From Planctomycetaceae bacterium (GTDB taxonomy: Bacteria > Planctomycetota > Planctomycetia > Planctomycetales > Planctomycetaceae): a stretch of DNA of 64,000 nucleotides. This document shows positions 28,329-35,805 of the stretch, piece by piece (position 1 is the stretch's first letter; every line of letters starts with the position of its first letter). The notes beneath the pieces were generated by a model. It was not told where the DNA came from. It worked only from the letters and a program-made list of their open reading frames with translations, and made no database searches. Where the stretch lies: positions 1-64,000 of the forward strand of contig JAHBXV010000020.1 in assembly GCA_019636285.1 (NCBI GenBank). The letters run 5' to 3'. Both the position numbers and the translations under genes were made by a program.

Positions 28329-28874
28329 ATGTGGAATGCCACTCGGTGGGCGTGTTTTCTGGCGCTTCTGGGAACGACGATGTTGACCGACGCGGGACAC
28401 CGTCACCGCCGCATGTCGTGTTCGGCGCCGGCCTGCTCCGGTCCATCGTGTTTTGGGCCGTCCTGCTTCGGTCCCGGCTGCTACGGGCCTAGCTGTTTCG
28501 GGCCGGCCTGCTCAGGGCCGGTCTGTTCCGGACCTGCCTGCTACTCCCCATCGTGCTTCCAGCCCATGTGTTACGCACCGTCGTGCGCTGCCAGTTGCTT
28601 CGGCGGCTGCGCCGCTCCCGTCGACTGGAGCCAGACCGGTTACGGTTACGGGGCCGGCTACGCTCCGCAAATGGCCTGGCAGGGAGCTACGGGACCGAAC
28701 TATGGGTTTGAAGGCTCGTACGGCTGGGCACAACCCACAGCGCCGATGTACCAGGTTCCCACCGGACCGATGTCGCACGAGGTGGGCTGGTCGACGGCGG
28801 CCACTTACCATGCCCCGATGCCGCCGGTGATGCGTCCGGCCCCGATGGCCCCGGCAAGCGACCTGGTCTGGTAG
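28329..28874 (+). CDS. Exported Cys-rich pentapeptide-repeat protein, unknown function
   Basis: A 181-aa protein from ATG 28329, preceded by GTGGGGGGGAA. A short hydrophobic N-terminus (about 7-22) looks like a signal peptide. Cysteines then occur exactly every five residues from C31 to C86 (31, 36, 41, ... 86; twelve of them), each followed by x-x-Pro-x, giving tandem CxxPx units such as CFGPS. Further cysteines at 90 and 94 follow, and the remaining half is Gly/Tyr/Pro/Met-rich. The matching DNA (28419-28611) is a 15-bp periodic repeat. Possible roles are metal binding or a disulfide-linked surface layer, both inferred. A hairpin follows the stop. Confidence 0.75.
   Translation: MWNATRWACFLALLGTTMLTDAGHRHRRMSCSAPACSGPSCFGPSCFGPGCYGPSCFGPACSGPVCSGPACYSPSCFQPMCYAPSCAASCFGGCAAPVDWSQTGYGYGAGYAPQMAWQGATGPNYGFEGSYGWAQPTAPMYQVPTGPMSHEVGWSTAATYHAPMPPVMRPAPMAPASDLVW
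28419..28611. repeat. 15-bp-period coding tandem repeat
   Basis: Twelve degenerate 15-nt units, each encoding Cys-x-x-Pro-x (for example TGCTTCGGTCCC). This is an in-frame coding repeat within the Cys-rich protein, not a CRISPR: there are no spacers. Confidence 0.85.
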
Positions 28875-28880
28875 CCGCAA

Positions 28881-28918
28881 CGTCCGGACAGCCGTTCCCG
28901 TCGGAACGACTCCGGACG
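28881..28918. terminator. Possible hairpin after the Cys-rich protein gene
   Basis: CGTCCGGACAGCCGTTCC pairs imperfectly with GGAACGACTCCGGACG six nucleotides after the stop codon. The stem is GC-rich, but there is no following T-run, so it may be an mRNA 3-prime hairpin and not an intrinsic terminator. Confidence 0.4.
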
Positions 28919-29145
28919 GCCGTCAACGAAGAACCTTTCGCCACAGTTGGATCGCCCGGAGTGACCGAAATAACCGGACACCCGCTGGGCGATCGACCGG
29001 GATTCGGCAGGAATCGCCTGTAAGGCCAGAGGCGCATGGTCCGATTCTACGGGTGGACGACCCGCGATCGACGCCGTTTGAGAGGGGACTCAGGCCGAGA
29101 CCCCATGGCGTTGTTCCGGGAATTCACCCGGAGGAATCCACTGTC

Positions 29146-29562
29146 ATGGTCATGCAACGAGGACGCGTTCCCGCAATGGCATTGTGCGGCGCGGTCGCCC
29201 TGATGGCGGTCGGCTGCCACGCCACGGGACACAAATCTCTTCACGGTAGGAGGGGTGAAGAGACCTGTGAAATTTGCCAGGGAGGGACGGCGTATTCGTA
29301 TTCCAACGACGGGTATTCGGCGGACGGGTATTCGGTTGAGGGGTATTCCACGGAACCCCTGCCGATGCCCACGCCCATTGAGGGCCCGGGCCACACCATG
29401 CCGCCAGAACTGAAGCCGGTTCCGGTTCCCCCCGGCACCGTGCCCATGGTTCCCGGCGACGTCGTGCCGCCGCCGCCCGCCCCATCGGCGAGCGCGTGGA
29501 AGAAGACGGGCGACTGGTTTCAGACGGCATCCGCCAATCTGAAGAGCAAATTCCAGCGGTAA
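29146..29562 (+). CDS. Putative lipoprotein with GYS repeats, unknown function
   Basis: A 138-aa protein from ATG 29146, with GGAGG 11 nt upstream. A signal peptide ends in a lipobox-like LMAVGC with C24 as the probable lipidated Cys. A CEIC motif follows at 41-44, then three GYS triplets spaced five residues apart (56, 61, 66), a Pro-rich stretch (70-115) and a short helical tail. The DNA of the GYS part is a 15-bp repeat. Probably envelope-attached. Function unknown. Followed by a strong terminator. Confidence 0.68.
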   Translation: MVMQRGRVPAMALCGAVALMAVGCHATGHKSLHGRRGEETCEICQGGTAYSYSNDGYSADGYSVEGYSTEPLPMPTPIEGPGHTMPPELKPVPVPPGTVPMVPGDVVPPPPAPSASAWKKTGDWFQTASANLKSKFQR

Positions 29563-29594
29563 CGCATCGCTCGGTCTTTGCAAACAACAAACGC

Positions 29595-29640
29595 AAATGG
29601 CCGCGAATTCCATTGGGAATTCGCGGCCATTTTTGTTTTG
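29595..29640. terminator. Strong bidirectional intrinsic terminator
   Basis: A perfect 17-bp stem (29595-29611 pairing with 29616-29632) around a 4-nt ATTG loop, followed by TTGTTTTG on the plus strand and a T-rich GTTTGTTGTTTG on the minus strand. It lies between the convergent lipoprotein gene (ends 29562) and alpha-E gene (ends 29650), so it can stop transcription from both sides. Confidence 0.9.
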
Positions 29641-29649
29641 GAACAGTCG

Positions 29650-30606
29650 CTACACACCAGCCGCGGCTGGCTGAACCGGGAAGAATGACTCTTCAATCGC
29701 GCCGCCGATCTGGTTCAATTCGCCCTGCAAGCGATCGATGAAGTCGTGCAGGCCCTCGTGAAGAATGTCCTCGATCCGCGTGTAGTCGAGTTGGGCGCGC
29801 AGGCGGCCGATCAGTTGTTCGGCCCGGTTGGAGAAGTTGCCGGTCGCGGTGCCGGTCATGGCGTGAAGCGATGACTCCGCCCCCCGCAAGCAGTACCGCA
29901 CCGACCGGGGAAACTCACCATCCAGCAGGAGAAATCGGGCTACGTTGGTGGGACGAATGCGGCCATGCAACCGGCGATACATTTCCAGGGCCGACACGGA
30001 GTGGAGCAAGGACGACCAGTGCACGATGGCCAACTGGTTCTCCACGGCGCTGTCGCCTGTCCAGCCATACGTTTTCACGTCGACGATGCGCGAGGTCTTG
30101 TCGGCTCGTTCGACGAGGCGTCCCAGTCGCACGAAGTGCCAGCCTTCTCCACGGCTGAGCGTCGCATCCGAAACGCCGCGGAAGAGATGGCAGCTCAGTT
30201 TAACTTCGTTGAAGAATTCGTAGGTCAGGTAGGCCGGTTCCCGCGCGTACGCGGCTCGCGACATCGTGAGATAGAACTTGTTGAGCTCTTCCCACATGGG
30301 GGTCGAAATGCTTTCGCGGACGGCGCGGGCATTTTCCCGGGCCAGCCTCGCGCACGAGACGATGGAATTCTCCGAATCGATGTCGAACGTGAGAAATGTC
30401 AGCACGTTCTCGCGGGTCGCGTGGCGGTACTTCTCGACGAACTGCGGCCAGTCGCCCGACGCATAGATGAGTGGAGCCCAGGTATCGGCTTCCGAAGCAG
30501 TATCGTCCGTCAGCTTCTCGTTAACGTCGATGAATCGGGCCACGTTCTCGGCCCGTTCGACATACCGACTCATCCAGTACAGGCTATCCGCGACACGACT
30601 AAGCAT
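29650..30606 (-). CDS. Alpha-E domain protein
   Basis: A 318-aa all-alpha protein from ATG 30606, with GGAG 10 nt upstream and the canonical N-terminus MLSRVADSLYWMSRYVERAENVAR. The rest is helical with conserved ERADKTSRIVD and a C-terminal DYTRIEDILHEGLHDFIDRLQ. Alpha-E proteins are almost always encoded next to circularly permuted ATP-grasp proteins, as here, and are proposed to be part of a peptide- or amide-ligating system whose product is unknown. The usual transglutaminase-like or peptidase partner genes are absent from this neighbourhood. Confidence 0.9.
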   Translation of the reverse strand: MLSRVADSLYWMSRYVERAENVARFIDVNEKLTDDTASEADTWAPLIYASGDWPQFVEKYRHATRENVLTFLTFDIDSENSIVSCARLARENARAVRESISTPMWEELNKFYLTMSRAAYAREPAYLTYEFFNEVKLSCHLFRGVSDATLSRGEGWHFVRLGRLVERADKTSRIVDVKTYGWTGDSAVENQLAIVHWSSLLHSVSALEMYRRLHGRIRPTNVARFLLLDGEFPRSVRYCLRGAESSLHAMTGTATGNFSNRAEQLIGRLRAQLDYTRIEDILHEGLHDFIDRLQGELNQIGGAIEESFFPVQPAAAGV

Positions 30607-30717
30607 GTTGCCAATCTCCGGACGGGTCGAGTGCAACCCATCCCTCCACCACTTTCACGAGACTCCACATCCCCGCTGTTCGATCAGATGTTTCCGAACG
30701 ATCTCGGGAAGTCGCTC

Positions 30718-30797
30718 GTGTGCCACTGGCTCCGCCAGTGTGCCTTTAACCTGATTTCCCATGACAAGTGGCATTGGCGGAGCCAGTGGCACACACG
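30718..30797. repeat. Dispersed palindromic repeat, family A copy 3
   Basis: The left arm GTGTGCCACTGGCTCCGCCA then GTGTGCCTTT (30718-30747) and the right arm AAGTGGCATTGGCGGAGCCA then GTGGCACACACG (30766-30797) form a long inverted repeat with one or two mismatches. It is the best-preserved copy and lies between the ATP-grasp and alpha-E genes. Confidence 0.8.
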
Positions 30798-30822
30798 TTT
30801 CTCTTCAAACATTGACAGACCG

Positions 30823-32322
30823 CTAAAGCGACTGTTGCTGTTGCTGCCGGGCCTCTCCTCCGTTGGAAAAACCATTGACCGCGTCGCACGGCCTTTTCAG
30901 CACCCAGGTATCCTTGCTCCCGCCCCCCTGCGAGGAATTCACCACCGTGCTCCCCTTGCGGAGCGCCACGCGTGTCAGACCACCCGGCAACACATAGATT
31001 TCTTCGCCATACAGAATGAACGGGCGCAGATCGACGTGACGAGCCCCGATTCCATCTTCAGCAAGCGTCGGCACGGTGGAAAGCTTCAGCATCGGTTGAG
31101 CGACATAATTTCGGGGATTGGCACGAATGCGATCCCGCTGAGCATCCAGTTCCGCCCGCGAGGCGCGCGGACCGATGACGATGCCATACCCGCCCGATTC
31201 GTTGGTGGGTTTCGTGACCAGTTCGGCCAGATTCTCCAGGACGTACTGACATTCCTTGGGGTCGCCACAAAGATGCGTGGGAACATTCGGCAGAATGATG
31301 TCTTCACCCAGATAGTAGCGAATCAGCTTGGGGACATAGGCGTAGACCGCCTTGTCGTCGGCCACGCCGTTGCCCGGAGCGTTCGCCAGCGAGACGCGGC
31401 CGGCCCGGTAAACGTCCATCAGGCCGGGAACCCCCAACAGCGAATCGGGCCGGAAGGCCTTGGGGTCGAGAAAGTCATCATCGATGCGGCGGTAGATCAC
31501 GTCGACCCGCTTCAAACCGCGGGTCGTCTTCATGCAGACATACCCATCGGAAATGACCAGATCGCTCCCCTGCACCAGTTCAATCCCCATCTGCTGGGCC
31601 AGGAATGAGTGCTCGAAGTAGGCGGAATTGTAGATGCCGGGAGTCAGCAAAACCGTCGTCGGATTCTGGACGCCACGCGGAGCGACATTCTGCAAGGTCG
31701 TCAGCAGCTTCTCGGGATAATTCTCGACTGAAGCGACTGGCAACCCCTCGAACACCTGCGGAAAGGTCCGCTTCATGACTTCGCGGTTTTCCAGCACATA
31801 CGAGACGCCGGAAGGAACCCGCAGATTGTCTTCCAGAACATAGAATGCTCCGTCGGAGTTCCGCACCAGGTCGATGCCGGTGATGTGGCACCAGATGTTG
31901 TGCTGCGGATGAAAGTCGCGGCATTGCGGACGCAGCGTCGCCGCCGTTTCGATCAACTCGCGCGGTACGATGCCGTCACGAATGACTTTCTGATCGTTGT
32001 ACAAATCATCGATGAACAGATTGAGCGCGCGAATCCGCTGTTTCAGGCCCCGTTCAATGGGAGCCCAGTCTTCCGCGCTGACGATCCGCGGAATGATGTC
32101 GAAGGGGAAAATCTTCTCGGTCCCCCCTTCGTGACCGTAGACATTGAAGGTAATCCCCAGGTTGAGCATCATCGCGTCGGCCGCGTGCTGGCGACGGCTG
32201 AGCTCGTTTTCTTCCAGCGACGTCAGCCGCTGAATCAGAGGCTCCGCAACGGGACGCGGGCGTCCCTGCGAATCGAAAGCCTCGTCATAAAAGTCGTCGC
32301 TGTCATATCCGTGGAAGCGCAT
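30823..32322 (-). CDS. Circularly permuted ATP-grasp type 2 protein
   Basis: A 499-aa cytoplasmic protein from ATG 32322. It has the sequence landmarks of the CP-ATPgrasp_2 family: [14 protein letters not shown] near the start, [46 protein letters not shown], and [14 protein letters not shown]. The C-terminal [11 protein letters not shown] and a Gln-rich tail ([10 protein letters not shown]) end the protein. ATP-grasp enzymes form acyl-phosphate intermediates and ligate amines or peptides. The substrate of this family is unknown. It is followed, after a 216-nt gap holding a family A repeat, by its alpha-E partner on the same strand. Confidence 0.92.
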   Translation of the reverse strand: MRFHGYDSDDFYDEAFDSQGRPRPVAEPLIQRLTSLEENELSRRQHAADAMMLNLGITFNVYGHEGGTEKIFPFDIIPRIVSAEDWAPIERGLKQRIRALNLFIDDLYNDQKVIRDGIVPRELIETAATLRPQCRDFHPQHNIWCHITGIDLVRNSDGAFYVLEDNLRVPSGVSYVLENREVMKRTFPQVFEGLPVASVENYPEKLLTTLQNVAPRGVQNPTTVLLTPGIYNSAYFEHSFLAQQMGIELVQGSDLVISDGYVCMKTTRGLKRVDVIYRRIDDDFLDPKAFRPDSLLGVPGLMDVYRAGRVSLANAPGNGVADDKAVYAYVPKLIRYYLGEDIILPNVPTHLCGDPKECQYVLENLAELVTKPTNESGGYGIVIGPRASRAELDAQRDRIRANPRNYVAQPMLKLSTVPTLAEDGIGARHVDLRPFILYGEEIYVLPGGLTRVALRKGSTVVNSSQGGGSKDTWVLKRPCDAVNGFSNGGEARQQQQQSL

Positions 32323-32583
32323 CAATGAGTCTCTGCGACGAAATGGGCAAACCTCCGACGGTCGGTCAGACGGTGCGGGATGATGCAACCGCGATACCAA
32401 GTTCCGCCGCGTCCCGATTTTTCGTGGCTGACGCAGCGTAAACCGTGTCACGGAGTCTAGATGAAGCGTCTCTTCTTGAAAAGGCGGATTGGCGGTGTCC
32501 GCCCCGCTTCAGATGGCAGACCGTGCCAGGGAATCCAGCAACCTGCCCTGCAATTCGGCAGATGGTTTTCGCGCGAAACACCG

Positions 32584-32967
32584 TCAGGCCGCGACCGTGA
32601 CCTCGACATCCAGGACATCGTGCAAGTCGGCGAGGATTTCCTCGGCGAGGAGCGTATACGGGGCGCGGAGGGCTACTCGATCGCGCAGCCTTTGCAGTTT
32701 CGCGAAGAGAAACGCCATCGGGTTCACGGGAATGGGAGACGACATCCAGACTCCGCGACGATCCACCGAAACCGCCACCGCCAGTTGAGACGACCTCAAC
32801 TCGCCGGCAAGAAGCCGGTCCAGAATCGCCAGCAGCCACCGCCCGGATTCCGGGCGTCCGGGTTCGAGCAGGATCATCCGCAAGTCGCCGAGCAACAGAT
32901 ACTCGAAACCATCGGAAACGACGGGGTGCGAGGCGGCGGCTGTGGGAGTGGTGGCGGTGGGAAGCAT
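32584..32967 (-). CDS. Small protein of unknown function upstream of the ATP-grasp gene
   Basis: A 127-aa protein from ATG 32967, with GAGGG 5 nt upstream. A short Thr/Ala-rich N-terminus is followed by hydrophobic and charged helices (FEYLLLGDLRMILLEPG, GRWLLAILDRLLAGEL, NPMAFLFAKLQRLRDRV) and a Leu/Asp/Val-rich end. No recognised motif, no clear membrane span. It is the nearest gene upstream of the ATP-grasp/alpha-E pair on the same strand, so a functional link is possible but unproven. Confidence 0.55.
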   Translation of the reverse strand: MLPTATTPTAAASHPVVSDGFEYLLLGDLRMILLEPGRPESGRWLLAILDRLLAGELRSSQLAVAVSVDRRGVWMSSPIPVNPMAFLFAKLQRLRDRVALRAPYTLLAEEILADLHDVLDVEVTVAA

Positions 32968-33491
32968 GGCATCCCTCGAAGTCAGTGGGATGAGCCGCAG
33001 CCGGAACCCGGATGGCATGTCACCAACTCCGTCGATTGTTCGAGACGAGTTGGTTGTCCAACGGATTGTCACGCAGCTTCATAAAAGGATTCGACCGGTG
33101 TGAGCGCCACCGCATCCAAACCCCCGAAAAGCAACCACCGTGCCTCTCGAACGTGGAAATCCGAAGTTTTGAATTTCCAACATCGCCAGGAACAGCCCTC
33201 AAAATCGACCGACGCGCGAACACCCCATCGATTCCGGAGTTTTCCGTCGAGACATGCTGGTGTTTGCGGGATTTTGTCGAGCCGTGGATTCGGGGATGTC
33301 GCGCCGCACGGAACCATGCGATGGCCCGTCCCGACTGACAGTCGCACGGTTTCCTCGCAACTACTGATTAGAACTTCAGCTTGAAGCCTCCATGGGAGAA
33401 ACCCTCATGACTCGATGTCGCCTGGGGAACACATCCCCTGGACAGATCAGCCTCGAGGCGAGCCGGTGGGCAGCAGCCGAGAATTTCTAAG
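32968..33491. other. About 520-nt region without a convincing gene
   Basis: Open frames exist on both strands but have no good ribosome binding sites and no protein-like composition. A 27-codon frame at 33408-33491 (ATG with GGGAGA upstream) is the only one with a plausible start. I see no terminator, repeat or RNA gene. Confidence 0.5.
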
Positions 33492-34337
33492 TCATACGGC
33501 GGTGGAACCGGCCTTGGCCGTTTCGTCAACGAGCGCGACGGCGTCACCCAGTTCCCGCGCGCAGGCCAGAATGACCTCGCGGCCGATCAGGTTTCGCCCC
33601 TCCGCGACAGCGGCAAGACAGGAGAGCCGCGCAAGGCGCACAACCTGCGAAGGGTCACCACCGGTCAATCGGGCAATCGTTTCAACGGCATTGGGCGCGA
33701 ACGACCAGTTCTGTCCATCGATTCCAAGCCCCAGTTCACGCAGATAATTGCCGCAGTCTTCCCGGCTCCAGGGGCAGAGTTCGACAAAGACATCGCAGCG
33801 GCTGCTCAATCGGTTCGCCAGGGGATCGCTCGCGTTGCCGACAGGTGTTCGCAACGCGACGACCAGCAATCCCCGCTGCGTCTCTTCGATCACGCCGACG
33901 AGCCGCAACAGGTCCGGAACGGCCTCGTCGCAGCAGTCATTCACGTCATCCAGCAGCAGGCAGGGCGGTGCCTGCGTCGCGGCCAGGAGGTCCAGCCCCT
34001 GAATCAGGGGGCGCCACTGGGGCGAGTTGTCGGCCGTCGGCTGAGTCAACCGTAATTTTTCGGCGAGCGCGGTGGGGAGTTCTCCCCGTTCCAGACCAGC
34101 CAGCGAGACCCGCGCGACAGGAATCCCCCGGCGCTGAAAACGATGCTGCATCAACTTCAGCAGCGACGATTTGCCAATGCCGGAGTGGCCCCGCGCGATC
34201 AGGAGCGGCACCCGCCGTTCCCAGGCGTACTCGATGCGGCAGGCAGCCTCGAACTGTGACTCGCCTAGAAACGGGCCATCCATGCGGCCGGACAAATCAG
34301 GTCGACCAGATTCCGAGGCGTTCCAGGAATCGAACAT
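33492..34337 (-). CDS. ExeA/GspA-like AAA ATPase
   Basis: A 281-aa ATPase from ATG 34337. N-terminal GPFLGESQFEAACRIEYAWE (about 21-40) precedes Walker A GHSGIGKSS (50-58) and Walker B CLLLDDVND (near 128-136). An arginine-bearing sensor region and a winged-helix-like C-terminal part (LTGGDPSQVVRLARLSCLAAV) follow. Such proteins are typical ExeA-type ATPases often found next to secretion or pilus genes in planctomycetes. None is adjacent here, so the partner is unknown. Same strand as the second MoxR gene, with 235 nt and a family B repeat between. Confidence 0.75.
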   Translation of the reverse strand: MFDSWNASESGRPDLSGRMDGPFLGESQFEAACRIEYAWERRVPLLIARGHSGIGKSSLLKLMQHRFQRRGIPVARVSLAGLERGELPTALAEKLRLTQPTADNSPQWRPLIQGLDLLAATQAPPCLLLDDVNDCCDEAVPDLLRLVGVIEETQRGLLVVALRTPVGNASDPLANRLSSRCDVFVELCPWSREDCGNYLRELGLGIDGQNWSFAPNAVETIARLTGGDPSQVVRLARLSCLAAVAEGRNLIGREVILACARELGDAVALVDETAKAGSTAV

Positions 34338-34482
34338 AACGGCATCCCGCGACCAGGTAACGACGGCGGCAAATCGCCCCAAACCCCCAAAGGGGGCTCT
34401 GGTTAAATCGGCCGAAGGCGGGCCGGTCGTTGACCGCAAATTCCGCAGGGTCCAAGGAACACGACTCGAAGGGCATCCTCAG

Positions 34483-34565
34483 GTGTGGCACGCCATGAGT
34501 CTTCGAAGGGGGTGGTAAATGGGCCAATCCCACGCCCTTACGCAAAGCCTTCGGAGCGTGCCACC
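34483..34565. repeat. Dispersed palindromic repeat, family B copy 2
   Basis: GTGTGGCACGCCATGAGTCT at the left end and CTTCGGAGCGTGCCACC at the right end are arms of one imperfect inverted repeat, with GGGGGTGG and CCCACGCCC inside. Relative to 6186-6267 the two unlike arms are swapped, so the copy is in the opposite orientation. Confidence 0.7.
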
Positions 34566-34572
34566 AAAATTG

Positions 34573-35607
34573 CTAGCGTCCGTCGGGAATTTCCGCGAGC
34601 AGGCGTTCGATGACCCGTTCCACGGTTTGACCGGCAGATTCCGCCGCGAACGTGGTCACCAGACGGTGGCGAAGGATCGGGAGGGCCAGCGCGCGGATGT
34701 CGTCCGTGGTGGCGTGAAATCGCCCCGACAAGAGCGCTCGTGCCTTGGCTCCCAGAACGAGAAACTGGCCGGCACGTGGTCCTGCCCCCCACCGTAGCGA
34801 ATCGCGAACGAACGCCGGGGCAGTCGGCTCGTCCGGGCGAGTCGCGCGGACCAGGTCGCGGGCGTAGCGGTAGACAGAGTCGGCCAGCGGAATCTGTCGG
34901 ACCAGTTCTTGAACCGCCAGAATCTGCCGAGCCGTCAGGACGCGCGCCGGAATCGGGGCGGCTCCTCCGGTCGTCTGCCGGAGAATTTGCAGTTCTTCCT
35001 CGGCAGAGGGATAGCCGACGTGAATGTTCATCATGAAGCGGTCGAGTTGCGCTTCCGGGAGGGGATAGGTTCCTTCCTGCTCGATGGGGTTCTGAGTGGC
35101 CAGCACGAAGAACGGATCGGGCAGCCGGTACGTGTTCGTGCCGACGGTGACGTGCCGCTCCTGCATGGCTTCCAGAAGGGCGGCTTGCGTCTTGGGCGGC
35201 GTCCGGTTGATCTCGTCGGCCAGAACCAGATGGCTGAAGAGCGGCCCAGGAATGAACTGAAACATGCGCTGGCCGGTCTCGGGATTCTCTTGCAGAACAT
35301 CGGTGCCCGTCATGTCGGCCGGCATCAGGTCTGGCGTGAATTGAATGCGTCGAAACGAAAGCTGCAACGACTTGGCCAAGGTATTGACCAGCAGCGTCTT
35401 CGCGAGGCCAGGGACGCCGACCAAGAGACAGTGCGCCCGACAGCACAGGGCAACCAGCAGTTGTTCCACGACTTCGTTCTGGCCGACGATGACGCGGCCG
35501 ATTTCGCCGCGCAATCGCTCCACGGCGGCCTGAAGTCCACGGACGACATCGACATCGCGGGGAGTTTCGTGCTCGGTGACGGATGATCGGGCGGGTTCCA
35601 CGGGCAT
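34573..35607 (-). CDS. MoxR-family AAA+ ATPase (copy 2)
   Basis: A 344-aa MoxR ATPase. The core is [12 protein letters not shown], Walker [21 protein letters not shown], Walker [10 protein letters not shown], and [22 protein letters not shown], almost the same as copy 1 but with a distinct N-terminus and C-terminus. The start is uncertain: ATG 35607 (MPVEPARSS) or ATG 35649. Neither has a good Shine-Dalgarno. Unlike copy 1 it has no DUF58 or vWA gene next to it, only an ExeA-like ATPase downstream, so its client must be encoded elsewhere. Divergent from murJ. Confidence 0.9.
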   Translation of the reverse strand: MPVEPARSSVTEHETPRDVDVVRGLQAAVERLRGEIGRVIVGQNEVVEQLLVALCCRAHCLLVGVPGLAKTLLVNTLAKSLQLSFRRIQFTPDLMPADMTGTDVLQENPETGQRMFQFIPGPLFSHLVLADEINRTPPKTQAALLEAMQERHVTVGTNTYRLPDPFFVLATQNPIEQEGTYPLPEAQLDRFMMNIHVGYPSAEEELQILRQTTGGAAPIPARVLTARQILAVQELVRQIPLADSVYRYARDLVRATRPDEPTAPAFVRDSLRWGAGPRAGQFLVLGAKARALLSGRFHATTDDIRALALPILRHRLVTTFAAESAGQTVERVIERLLAEIPDGR

Positions 35608-35805
35608 TCCAGCAAGGGATGACGGACCGGGGCAGGAATCACCTATCATGCCGACCGATCAGGAGTTTTGCGAGAACATCACACCGGATGGAGTAAGCCG
35701 GCGAGGCACCGCGAGAGTTCGTGAAGTTTGACCGAACGGCCGGTTGCCGCCACACTGCCGCCGTCATCAACCTCGAACCTGATTTCCGACTCCAGAAGAT
35801 TTCCC

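Noticed and set aside
28419-28611. Short-period direct repeats resembling a CRISPR array
   Set aside because: Units are 15 nt with no spacers and lie in frame in a coding sequence with CxxPx periodicity.
33408-33491. A 27-codon frame with a fair Shine-Dalgarno (GGGAGA)
   Set aside because: Too short to judge, converges exactly on the stop of the ExeA-like gene and has no recognisable composition. Kept only as a possibility.
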